Positions 33,344 to 41,004 of a DNA stretch of 64,000 nt are shown here, piece by piece. The DNA lies in assembly GCA_019239895.1 (NCBI GenBank), contig JAFAZH010000036.1:124001-188000 (forward strand), read 5' to 3'. The stretch is from Abditibacteriaceae bacterium (GTDB taxonomy: Bacteria > Armatimonadota > Abditibacteriia > Abditibacteriales > Abditibacteriaceae). Below the pieces are notes generated by a model, which was not told where the DNA came from, made no database searches, and saw only the letters and a program-made list of their open reading frames with translations. Numbering within the stretch: position 1 is the stretch's first letter; each line of letters starts with the position of its first letter. The translations under genes were made by a program, and so were the position numbers.

Positions 33344-33400
33344 GTGGGCTGGGAGGGCACGGTGCAGAACGAGTTATTGTTTTTTTCGCGGCCAGCCGAT

Positions 33401-33435
33401 TTGACAACTTATTACATTTTAGGGGCTGTTGTCAA
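33401..33435. promoter_or_regulatory. TTGACAAC/GTTGTCAA inverted pair, possible divergent -35 boxes or operator
   Basis: TTGACAAC at 33401-33408 and its complement at 33428-33435 give a consensus TTGACA on each strand, 27 bases apart. No convincing -10 follows at standard spacing on either strand, so an operator is as likely as a promoter pair. It lies upstream of the structured leader at 33273-33343. Confidence 0.3.
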
Positions 33436-33470
33436 GGCATAATGGATTAAATTCTGATGAAGACATAATT

Positions 33471-33610
33471 TTAGCAGGAAAATAGGAAAGAAGGAGACCA
33501 GGAAGAAAGATGGATAGAGACACAAACCGCTATGACACACATCTGTCCCGTTGCAACTTTCTTCAAATTCTTTGATTTCCTGCTCTCCTTCTTTCCTATT
33601 TTCCTGCTAA
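33471..33610. repeat. 33-bp inverted repeat, gcaggaa-type
   Basis: The arms 33471-33503 and 33578-33610 pair at 32 of 33 positions. The same purine-rich sequence occurs as one arm at 15636-15695. It lies in the gap between the divergent minus-strand operon and the OsmC gene. Confidence 0.9.
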
Positions 33611-33703
33611 ATTAATAAAACTTCGCGGTTGGATATGCTGCAAGGATGCCACGTTATTGGTAACTTGAGAATTGCTACAAATATCAATTCTCAGGAGAAG
33701 TTT

Positions 33704-34126
33704 ATGAAACGTAAAGCTTCCGCCGAATGGCAGGGCGGCCTTAAAGATGGCAAAGGGATCATTTCCACCGATAGTGGCGTATTAAAGGATAGCCAGTATT
33801 CCTTTGGCACTCGGTTTGAAAATGGCGTCGGCACCAATCCCGAAGAACTGATTGCAGCCGCCCATGCTGGCTGTTTTTCAATGGCCCTGTCGGGGCAATT
33901 GGGCAATGCTGGTTTGACGGCAGAGAGCATTAACACCACGGCAACGGTGACGCTTGACAAAACGGAGGCCGGATTCACCGTCACCGAAGTGCATCTGGAT
34001 GTTACCGCCAAAATCCCAGGAGCCGATCAAGCCGCCTTTGAGACTGCGGCGAATAATGCCAAGGCCGGTTGTCCCATCTCGCGCCTGCTGAACGCGACCA
34101 TCACAATGGATGCGCGTCTGGCTTGA
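33704..34126 (+). CDS. osmC: OsmC-family peroxiredoxin
   Basis: 140 residues from ATG 33704, which has AGGAG eight bases upstream; the upstream open frame to 33629 is not supported. Both redox cysteines are present, in [11 protein letters not shown] (peroxidatic) and [11 protein letters not shown] (resolving). The N-terminal [17 protein letters not shown] and [14 protein letters not shown] blocks are those of OsmC. The family reduces organic hydroperoxides in the cytoplasm using a thiol reductant. It stands alone. It is adjacent to the operon with a glutamate-cysteine-ligase-like gene, but the two are divergent and a functional tie is speculative. Confidence 0.92.
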   Translation: MKRKASAEWQGGLKDGKGIISTDSGVLKDSQYSFGTRFENGVGTNPEELIAAAHAGCFSMALSGQLGNAGLTAESINTTATVTLDKTEAGFTVTEVHLDVTAKIPGADQAAFETAANNAKAGCPISRLLNATITMDARLA

Positions 34127-34151
34127 TTTGAAGGGTGAGGCTGTTTAGCGT

Positions 34152-34199
34152 CCCAGAGTCGGGTCCTAGCTGGCTAAGCGGCAATGGCCCGACTCTGGG
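34152..34199. terminator. 12-bp hairpin downstream of osmC
   Basis: CCCAGAGTCGGG at 34152-34163 pairs perfectly with CCCGACTCTGGG at 34188-34199, 25 bases after the osmC stop. No T-run follows, so it may be a repeat or a weak terminator. Confidence 0.5.
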
Positions 34200-34360
34200 G
34201 CTAGGTTAAGGCATATATTGTGCAGGGAATATAAAGTGTCAAGGCTCAAGAGGCAGCAGGGGAGAACTGGTTACTGAGTTCTGAACTTACGCTAGCTTTT
34301 AAGGTGAAGCGTAGAACCTTAAATGATAAACGCTCAAATTTCAAAAGATAGGAAATCGTT

Positions 34361-35440
34361 GTGAGTATTGCTCTTTCTCCTGTAGAGTCGTCGCGGTGTC
34401 TGCGGTGTGAGACTTTGCCACCCAAACTGACGGGGCCAGGCACGTTGCATTTGCGCTTTCCCTTAGCGCATTCACGGGCCAAAATTCTGAATTACCTACG
34501 CGATGCCCACTTACAATACTTTGACAAAGAGGACACGCTCAGCATCCAGGCTCCAGAGCAGGACTTAACGCCGCTTCTAGCCCCCTTGATGAATGTCCTC
34601 TCTTCGACCGAGCAAGCCGATGTGCGGGTTTTGTTTGAGGCATCGGGTCGCCCGTTGCAACTGTCTGATTACTTTGAAATCGAATCCCTCGATAGTTTCT
34701 TAGCCAGAGCGCAGAGTGGTTGGCTGGTGGATATGATTGACCAGGATCGTCTTACTTCCTGGTTTCAACCGATTGTGCATTGTGCTGACCCTAAACGGGT
34801 GTTTGCCTATGAATGCCTGTTGCGTGGGCGTGAAGGTGACCAAATGGTGCCGCCCAAGCGGATTCTGGATGTGGCGCGTGGTTCTGGCCTGTTGTTTCAA
34901 TTAGACCGCGCCGCCCGCCTGAGTGCGATTCGACAAGCGGCTGATTTTGGCGTGGAGGCGACACTATTCATCAACTTTACGCCCACTTCCATTTATGATC
35001 CCGTTAACTGCTTGCGCACCACGGTGCAGGAAGTGGACAGGCGCGGCTTGCGCCGTGACCAGGTGACTTTTGAAGTGATTGAAAGTGAGTCGGTGCGCGA
35101 CACCCAACAATTAAAAGACATTTTAGACTTCTATCGCTCCAGTGGCTTTGGTGTCGCTTTGGATGATGTTGGGTCCGGCTACTCTTCCCTCAACCTGCTG
35201 GGCTTGCTGCGCCCCGATTACATCAAGTTAGATCGAGAATTAACGACCAACGTCCATGCCGATCCCTACAAAGCCACCATCGCCCGTAAACTCCTGGAAA
35301 CCGCTCAGGAATTAGGGCTTAAAACGATTGTTGAAGGTGTCGAGCTTCAAGAAGAATATGCCTGGGCGCGTGACCACGGGGCCGATTACGCGCAGGGCTA
35401 TTTCTTTGCGCGTCCTGGTTCTCCTCCGCCCTTGCTCTAA
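34361..35440 (+). CDS. EAL-domain protein (likely c-di-GMP phosphodiesterase)
   Basis: 359 residues from GTG 34361, with AGGAAA about eight bases upstream. The N-terminal 120 residues hold a CLRCE pair and no recognised domain. The EAL domain (about 125-355) has ECLLRG in place of EALLR, FINFTP, FEVIESE, LDDVGSGYSSLN (DDFGTG equivalent), IKLD, VEGVE and QGYFFARP. The metal- and base-binding residues look retained, so degradation of cyclic di-GMP is likely, although the ECL and DDVGSG variants leave some doubt. It ends 12 bases before the Gfo/Idh/MocA gene and appears to lead the sugar operon, which is unusual for an EAL protein. Confidence 0.85.
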   Translation: MSIALSPVESSRCLRCETLPPKLTGPGTLHLRFPLAHSRAKILNYLRDAHLQYFDKEDTLSIQAPEQDLTPLLAPLMNVLSSTEQADVRVLFEASGRPLQLSDYFEIESLDSFLARAQSGWLVDMIDQDRLTSWFQPIVHCADPKRVFAYECLLRGREGDQMVPPKRILDVARGSGLLFQLDRAARLSAIRQAADFGVEATLFINFTPTSIYDPVNCLRTTVQEVDRRGLRRDQVTFEVIESESVRDTQQLKDILDFYRSSGFGVALDDVGSGYSSLNLLGLLRPDYIKLDRELTTNVHADPYKATIARKLLETAQELGLKTIVEGVELQEEYAWARDHGADYAQGYFFARPGSPPPLL

Positions 35441-35452
35441 TCACCATTGATT

Positions 35453-36472
35453 ATGAAGACACTACGCTTTGGGATGCTGGGAGCCGGGTTCTGGGCACGC
35501 TTTCAGTTGGCGGCATGGCGTGAAGTGGATGGTGTAGAGTGCGTAGCGATTTATAACCGCACGCGCCCCAAAGCCGAAGCCTTGGCCCAGGAGTTTGGCG
35601 TCCCCACCGTTTACGATAACGCCGCTGCCATGCTGCGCGAGGAGCAGCTTGATTTTGTAGACATCATCACAGATGTAGATACCCACAGCCAGTTTGTGCA
35701 TCTGGCGGCAGAACATAAAATCCCCGTGATTTGCCAGAAGCCAATGGCCCCTTCCCTCGAAGACGCCGAGCAAATGGTGCAGGCTTGCCACGACACGAAA
35801 ACGCCCCTTTTTATTCACGAGAACTGGCGCTGGCAGACGCCGATTCGCCAATTAAAGCGAGTGTTAGATGAGGGGCAGATCGGCAAGCCATTTCGAGCGC
35901 GGTTGGATATGGTTTCGGGCTTTCCGGTTTTCATCAATCAGCCCTTTTTCAAACACCTGGAACAATTTATTCTGACCGACATGGGCAGCCATATCTTAGA
36001 TGTAGCTCGCTTTCTGTTTGGTGAAGCGCAATCGCTTTACTGCCAGACACAGCGCGTCCACCCGGATATAAAAGGTGAAGATGTGGCTACGGTCATGATG
36101 AAAATGCAGGAAGTCACCGTATTATGCGAGATGGGCTATGCCGAGAACTATCTAGAAAAAGAGGCTTTCCCCCAAACCTTCATTTTCGTGGAGGGTGATA
36201 AGGGTTCGGTAGAGCTTGGCCCCGATTACTGGATTCGCGTTACCACTGCTGAAGGCACCCATTCCCGACGCTATCCGCCACCCCGTTATGCCTGGGCAGA
36301 CCCGGCCTACGATGTGGTGCAATCGAGCATTGTGCCCTGTCACCAAAATCTATTAGGTGCTTTGCGTGGCGAAGGCGAGGCGGAAACGACTGGTGATGAT
36401 AACTTAAAAACGGTGCAACTTGTTTTTGGTGCTTACTGCTCGGCGCAAAGCGAGCAAGTTATTCACTTCTAA
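35453..36472 (+). CDS. Gfo/Idh/MocA-family dehydrogenase (candidate D-apiose dehydrogenase-like)
   Basis: 339 residues from ATG 35453. GMLGAGFWARFQLAAW is the Rossmann start. CQKPM is the family EKP motif with Gln in place of Glu. The C-terminal domain has LTDMGSHILDVARFLFG. In the published D-apiose pathway, as I remember it, the first enzyme ApsD is a Gfo/Idh/MocA protein that makes D-apionolactone. The next gene here resembles the lactonase of that pathway, so an ApsD-like role is a reasonable inference, not a sequence proof. It is 12 bases after the EAL gene and 29 before the lactonase-like gene. Confidence 0.8.
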   Translation: MKTLRFGMLGAGFWARFQLAAWREVDGVECVAIYNRTRPKAEALAQEFGVPTVYDNAAAMLREEQLDFVDIITDVDTHSQFVHLAAEHKIPVICQKPMAPSLEDAEQMVQACHDTKTPLFIHENWRWQTPIRQLKRVLDEGQIGKPFRARLDMVSGFPVFINQPFFKHLEQFILTDMGSHILDVARFLFGEAQSLYCQTQRVHPDIKGEDVATVMMKMQEVTVLCEMGYAENYLEKEAFPQTFIFVEGDKGSVELGPDYWIRVTTAEGTHSRRYPPPRYAWADPAYDVVQSSIVPCHQNLLGALRGEGEAETTGDDNLKTVQLVFGAYCSAQSEQVIHF

Positions 36473-36501
36473 GCAGACCAGGAGCAAAATTCTCCTTAAC
36501 C

Positions 36502-38487
36502 ATGCTGCCACGCAATGTCCTCTATTACGGACGGGAAGAACCCCTACCTGAGCCAATAGAACTATGTGCCGGGCCACTAACCCTTCTCTATGACCAGGGT
36601 GATTTGCGTTACATCAAATTAGGTAATTGTGAGGTTCTGCGCCGCGTTTATGTGGCGGTGCGCGATAGAAATTGGGGCACGGTGCCTGCGGTATTGGCGG
36701 ATGTAAAAATCGAGAAGAACCAAGAATCCTTTCACGTTACTTATGATGCCACCCATCAACAAGGAGAGATTGATTTCTGCTGGCGGGGGTCAATAACAGG
36801 TGATGAGCGAGGCCATATTGCCTTTGTGATGGATGGTGTGGCCCGCTCCACTTTTCTGCGCAACCGCATTGGTTTTTGCGTGTTGCATCCCCCTAAAGAA
36901 TGTGCTGGTCAGCCCTGCAAAGTGGAAAAAGCTGATGGCACGATTGAGACAGGTACCTTTCCCCAATTCATCGCACCCCAAGCCCCGTTTCTGGATATGC
37001 GCTCTATTGCCCATGAAGTGCAACCCGGCCTCTGGGCACAGGTTCACTTCAGCGGCGATGTCTTTGAAATGGAAGACCAACGCAACTGGACAGACGCCTC
37101 TTATAAAACCTTCTGCACCCCTCTGCGTTTACCTTATCCGGTGGAAATCAAAGCAGGCACAAAAGTCTCTCAATCAGTACGATTAGAATTCAAACAGAAT
37201 GCAGATGGGGAGACTAACTCCTCCCCCTTAACAAGGGGGAGGCTGGGAGGGGGTCTGTCTCTCGAAACTCCTGCTCCCATAACTCTTTCTATTGACTCTA
37301 CCTCTGTCACATCATTGCCCCGCATCGGTTTAGGCACTGCAACTCACGGACAACCACTAACGCAACAGGAAATAGCCCGTCTTCAAGTCTTGAATTTATC
37401 CCACTTGCGCGTAGACCTCACCTTATCCGATGCACAATGGCAAACAACACTGCGCCAAACTGCGCAAGAAGCAGAGTCGTTAGAGATAGGATTAGAAGTG
37501 GCGTTATTCCTCAGTGATGCGGCGACCGCTGAATTAGCTGCTTTACGCGTGGCCCTTGAAGAAGTTAAGCCGAATGTCCAGCGATGGCTGATCTTTCATG
37601 TGGCAGAGAAATCCACATCAGCACAATGGGTGGAATTAGCACGGGAACAGCTATCTTCCTATGACCCTTCTGCTCAAATCGGCGCGGGGACGAATGCCTA
37701 TTTCACGGAGCTTAATCGCGGGCGACCTCCGTTGGAGGTGCTGGATTGTGTCGCTTATTCTATCAACCCACAAGTCCACGCTTTCGATAATGCTTCGTTA
37801 GTGGAAACAACGGAAGTGGTGCCGGATACTGTCGCCAGTGCGCGCCAGTTTTGTGGAGAACTGCCCATTATCATCTCGCCCATTACACTGAAGCCGCGCT
37901 TTAATCCCGATGCAACGGGAAGTGCGCTTGCCCTGGCTCCCGATGAACTTCCGGCCCCGGTAGATGCCCGCCAAGTGTCCCTTTTTGGCGCAGGCTGGAC
38001 ACTGGCCAGCTTAAATTCTCTGGCGCAAAGTGGTGTTGCGAGCATGACTTACTATGAGACGACAGGTTGGTGCGGGGTCATGGAAACGGAGCAAGGTTCC
38101 CCGTTGCTGCCCGTCTTTCAATCTTTGCCTGGCACGGTCTATCCGCTGTACCATGTGCTGGCTGATGTGGGAGAATTCGCTCAGGGGCAAGTGCTGCGAA
38201 CCACATCCAGTGCCGCACTCCAGGTTCAAGGCATAGCTTTAACAAAGCATGGTAAGATACGTGTCTTGGCAGCCAACCTCACGCATAAGCTGCAAGAAGT
38301 TGTAGTGAAAGATTTGAGTGCCACCGTGTGGGTGCGTTGCTTAGACGAAACCAATGCAGAGGCGGCGATGGAAACTCCTGAAGCGTTTCGCATGGCTCCA
38401 AAGGCAGAACGGCAAACCGAGGCGGAGCAGTTAACATTGCACTTGCTACCTTATGCAGTAGCCTGTATAGATATGGAAGACAAGTAA
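36502..38487 (+). CDS. apnL: D-apionate lactonase-like protein (ApnL family)
   Basis: 661 residues, cytoplasmic. From memory of the ApnL family the match is strong. The N-terminal half has LRYIKLGNCEVLRRVYVAVRD, RSTFLRNRIGFCVLHP, and FEMEDQRNWTDASYKTFCTP. The C-terminal half is a TIM-barrel-like part with VDARQVSLFGAGWTLASLN and MTYYETTGWCGVME. ApnL opens D-apionolactone to D-apionate. Residues about 237-253 (around SSPLTRGRLGGGL) are encoded by an intergenic-type hairpin repeat and look like an in-frame insertion at the boundary between the two domains. The SDR gene begins one base after the stop, so translation is coupled. The exact substrate here could be another branched sugar lactone. 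Confidence 0.75.
   Translation: MLPRNVLYYGREEPLPEPIELCAGPLTLLYDQGDLRYIKLGNCEVLRRVYVAVRDRNWGTVPAVLADVKIEKNQESFHVTYDATHQQGEIDFCWRGSITGDERGHIAFVMDGVARSTFLRNRIGFCVLHPPKECAGQPCKVEKADGTIETGTFPQFIAPQAPFLDMRSIAHEVQPGLWAQVHFSGDVFEMEDQRNWTDASYKTFCTPLRLPYPVEIKAGTKVSQSVRLEFKQNADGETNSSPLTRGRLGGGLSLETPAPITLSIDSTSVTSLPRIGLGTATHGQPLTQQEIARLQVLNLSHLRVDLTLSDAQWQTTLRQTAQEAESLEIGLEVALFLSDAATAELAALRVALEEVKPNVQRWLIFHVAEKSTSAQWVELAREQLSSYDPSAQIGAGTNAYFTELNRGRPPLEVLDCVAYSINPQVHAFDNASLVETTEVVPDTVASARQFCGELPIIISPITLKPRFNPDATGSALALAPDELPAPVDARQVSLFGAGWTLASLNSLAQSGVASMTYYETTGWCGVMETEQGSPLLPVFQSLPGTVYPLYHVLADVGEFAQGQVLRTTSSAALQVQGIALTKHGKIRVLAANLTHKLQEVVVKDLSATVWVRCLDETNAEAAMETPEAFRMAPKAERQTEAEQLTLHLLPYAVACIDMEDK
37220..37254 (+). 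repeat. Hairpin repeat arm inserted in frame in the apnL-like gene
   Basis: CCTCCCCCTT and AAGGGGGAGG pair around AAC (37220-37242), followed by a CTGGGAGGGGGT tail. The same hairpin-plus-tail pattern forms the arms of the intergenic repeats at 13361-13509 and 16611-16776. Here a single arm is translated as SPLTRGRLGGGL. Confidence 0.8.
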
Positions 38488-38488
38488 A

Positions 38489-39292
38489 ATGAATGAAGCG
38501 AATTCGATTCTGGAGCGGTTGTTTTCTCTGCAAGGCAAGGCTGCGCTGATTACGGGGGCCAGTGGCGGCATTGGTCGTGCCCTGGCGGTCGGGTTAGCCG
38601 AAGCGGGTGCAGCCGTGGCGATTCACGGGCGGTCTCAAGAACAGTTGGAAGAGACGCACCGTCTGGTTGAAAACACCGGGGGTAAGGCCGTGGTTATAGC
38701 CGCAGAACTGGGCGATCTGGAAGCTGCGCAACGCCTGATAAAAGAAACGCACCAAGCATTTGGCAGCCTGGATATTCTCATTAACTGCGCGGGCATGAAC
38801 CGGCGTAAATCAGCGGCGGAAGCGACGCCAGATGATTTTGATACGATTATGGCGGCGAATCTGCGCAGCCTCTATTTTCTGTGCCAGGCTGCTTATCCCC
38901 TGATGCGCGACGCCGGGGGCGGCAAGATTATTAACATTGGTTCCATTACTTCCACTTATGGTTTGGGCGGGGTATCGGTCTATGGCATGACCAAATCGGC
39001 GGTGGGGCAATTGACAAAAACTCTGGCGGTGGAATGGGCTAAAGATAATATCCAGGTCAATTGCCTCGCCCCTGGCTTTATCGTAACTCCCCTGACCGAA
39101 ACCTCTGTCTGGGGTGATGAGATGCGACGCAACTGGCTGCTCAGCCGTATTCCCGCCAAACGTCCGGGGCAGCCGGAAGAATTGGTCGGAATGGCGCTTT
39201 TAATGGCTGCCCCGGCGTCCTCTTACCTCACTGGTCAACTGATTACTATTGATGGTGGGTTTCTGGCTGGTGGCTGGTGGGATCAAGAGTAA
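38489..39292 (+). CDS. Short-chain dehydrogenase/reductase (gluconate 5-dehydrogenase/KduD-like)
   Basis: 267 residues. Cofactor motif TGASGGIGRALA, NCAGMNR, and the catalytic Ser (IGSITSTYG), Tyr and Lys (YGMTKSAVG) are all present. The C-terminus DGGFLAGGWWD is typical of the sugar-acid SDRs such as gluconate 5-dehydrogenase and 2-deoxygluconate 3-dehydrogenase. Within this operon it could oxidise the acid released by the lactonase-like enzyme. That is inference from position. It starts one base after the upstream stop codon and ends five bases before the kinase start. Confidence 0.88.
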   Translation: MNEANSILERLFSLQGKAALITGASGGIGRALAVGLAEAGAAVAIHGRSQEQLEETHRLVENTGGKAVVIAAELGDLEAAQRLIKETHQAFGSLDILINCAGMNRRKSAAEATPDDFDTIMAANLRSLYFLCQAAYPLMRDAGGGKIINIGSITSTYGLGGVSVYGMTKSAVGQLTKTLAVEWAKDNIQVNCLAPGFIVTPLTETSVWGDEMRRNWLLSRIPAKRPGQPEELVGMALLMAAPASSYLTGQLITIDGGFLAGGWWDQE

Positions 39293-39297
39293 AGCCT

Positions 39298-40344
39298 ATG
39301 ATGCCAACAACTATCACAGCAGTTGCGCCTGCGAAAGCCATTCTCTTTGGTGAGCACGCTATTAATCGAGGCCAGCCTGCTATCGCCTGTAGCGTTGGTC
39401 TTTATGCACGTTGTCGGGCGGAGCAGACAGCAGGGGCAACCTACCATTTCTCCAGTGGGGCGCAGGAGCAACGTGTTACGCGAGAGGACATTCTGCAACT
39501 GGCGCAGGAGGTTGAAGCGATACGGGAGGCGCAAGATTATGAGGCTATCCGTGCCCTCACGCGCACTGATTATTTCGCATCCGCTAAATATATATTAGCT
39601 ACCGCTTTTGGCGAGGCTTTGCCCCATACGCTGTCCATTCGTTGGGATAGCCAGATTCCCTCGTCATCGGGCCTGGGTTCTGGCGGGGCAGCTTTTACTG
39701 CTCTGGTAGCGGCGCTTGCGTCTTTCTTTGATAAGTCACCAGATATAGAGCAGCGTGCAGCGTGGGCGCATCGAGGCGATATTCTGGCGCACGGCGGCAT
39801 TGCTTCGGCGCTCGATACCCAAACCTCCTTGTTCGGTGGCGTCATTCGTTATACAGGGCAGGGGCTGGCGGAGCCACTGCCTTTTGCTTCTGGGTTATCC
39901 TTAGTGATTGGCGATACCAAAATGGTTGCCGCCACCAGTGAAGTCAATGGACGTGTGCGCGAGTGGCTGGCGGAACGAGCCACCAGCCGCATGGCCTACT
40001 TTGAAGCCATTGGCGCACTTTCGCACGCGGCCTTGCCGTTGTTGGAAATTGGCAACTGGCCGGAGTTAGGACGACTGTTTACCCTCAACCAATTGGTCTT
40101 AGAGAAGATTGGCGTTTCGAGTGCGGAGATTGATGCCCTCATAGATGCGGCGCTTCATGCCGGAGCCTGGGGTGCTAAATTGTCGGGGTCGGGCGGTGGA
40201 GGGATCATCATTGCGCTCGCACCCCCAGAGCGATGCGAGGCCATTGCCGAAGCCATTACCCAAGCGGGTGGTCACACCATCATCCCGCAAGTTGGAGTCC
40301 CCGGCGTACAGCTATTATCAGACGAGGAGCTAGACCTTGAGTAA
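39298..40344 (+). CDS. GHMP-family kinase (mevalonate kinase-like), probably a sugar-pathway kinase
   Basis: 348 residues from ATG 39298 (39301 also possible). The three GHMP motifs are clear: APAKAILFGEHAI, PSSSGLGSGGAAFTALVAAL (ATP loop) and KLSGSGGGGIIIAL. A DTQTSLFGG segment corresponds to the mevalonate-kinase catalytic Asp region. By homology alone it would be called mevalonate kinase. Its position between a sugar-acid SDR and a cyclase, with no other mevalonate genes in the window, favours a kinase for a sugar or sugar-acid intermediate. Its last eight bases overlap the cyclase gene. Confidence 0.85.
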   Translation: MMPTTITAVAPAKAILFGEHAINRGQPAIACSVGLYARCRAEQTAGATYHFSSGAQEQRVTREDILQLAQEVEAIREAQDYEAIRALTRTDYFASAKYILATAFGEALPHTLSIRWDSQIPSSSGLGSGGAAFTALVAALASFFDKSPDIEQRAAWAHRGDILAHGGIASALDTQTSLFGGVIRYTGQGLAEPLPFASGLSLVIGDTKMVAATSEVNGRVREWLAERATSRMAYFEAIGALSHAALPLLEIGNWPELGRLFTLNQLVLEKIGVSSAEIDALIDAALHAGAWGAKLSGSGGGGIIIALAPPERCEAIAEAITQAGGHTIIPQVGVPGVQLLSDEELDLE

Positions 40345-41002
40345 TTATCAGATTATTGACCTGACGCATCGCTTATTGCCGGGTGAGGAACAATATACAG
40401 TGGAAATTAAACAGCGTGGCAAACCCCGCGAAACGCCCACTGGCGACATTATGCACGATGTGAGCATGTGGTCACACTCTGGCACGCATGTCGAAGTCTC
40501 GCTCCACTTTTATGCGGGGGGCAAGGATACTTCTGACTTTCCACCAGAGACTTTTGTTGGCCCAGCTATTCGGCTCGACTTTCGAGACAAACAAAAGAAT
40601 GAGCCAATTACCCTGGAAGACTTTCAAGCCGCCGGTGACATCCACGAAGGCGATATTGTGATTTTGTGGGAAGGCCGTGATGTGCTTTATCGCACGCAGG
40701 AGTCACACTCTCGCCCTTATGTTACCGAAGAAGCCGCTAACTGGTTGGTGTTAGAAAAGAAGATTAAGTTGCTGGGCACTGATTCATCGGGTTTTGAAGT
40801 GCGCGGCGGTGATAAAGATCATCCCAATCATCACCTGTTTTTTAAGGACGGCATTGATGTTCCTGTCGTCGAGTGTCTGCGCAACTTAGGCGAGATTCCT
40901 GCCGACCGTTTTTTCTTTATGGGCCTGCCGATTCCAGTGAAGGGGCTGGATGCCTCGCCAATTCGCGCGGTGGCCTTGGTGGGTGAAGGGATTCCGGTTT
41001 AA
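40337..41002 (+). CDS. Cyclase-family metal hydrolase with a TTG start
   Basis: 221 residues. The start is TTG 40337, supported by GAGGAG seven bases upstream, and overlaps the kinase gene by eight bases. The metal motif HSGTHVEVSLHF keeps the two His and the Thr but has Glu for the usual Asp and Ser for Pro (compare HTGSHLDAPLH at 27774-28439). The active site is thus slightly altered. The rest (LLGTDSSGFEVRGG and FFMGLPIPVKGLDASPIRAVAL) fits the family. It probably hydrolyses a lactone, ester or amide bond of a pathway intermediate. Its target is not known. Confidence 0.82.
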   Translation: MSNYQIIDLTHRLLPGEEQYTVEIKQRGKPRETPTGDIMHDVSMWSHSGTHVEVSLHFYAGGKDTSDFPPETFVGPAIRLDFRDKQKNEPITLEDFQAAGDIHEGDIVILWEGRDVLYRTQESHSRPYVTEEAANWLVLEKKIKLLGTDSSGFEVRGGDKDHPNHHLFFKDGIDVPVVECLRNLGEIPADRFFFMGLPIPVKGLDASPIRAVALVGEGIPV

Positions 41003-41004
41003 TC

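Noticed and set aside
39298..40344. True mevalonate-pathway kinase
   Set aside because: No other mevalonate gene is present and the gene is embedded in a sugar operon; kept as GHMP kinase with unknown substrate.
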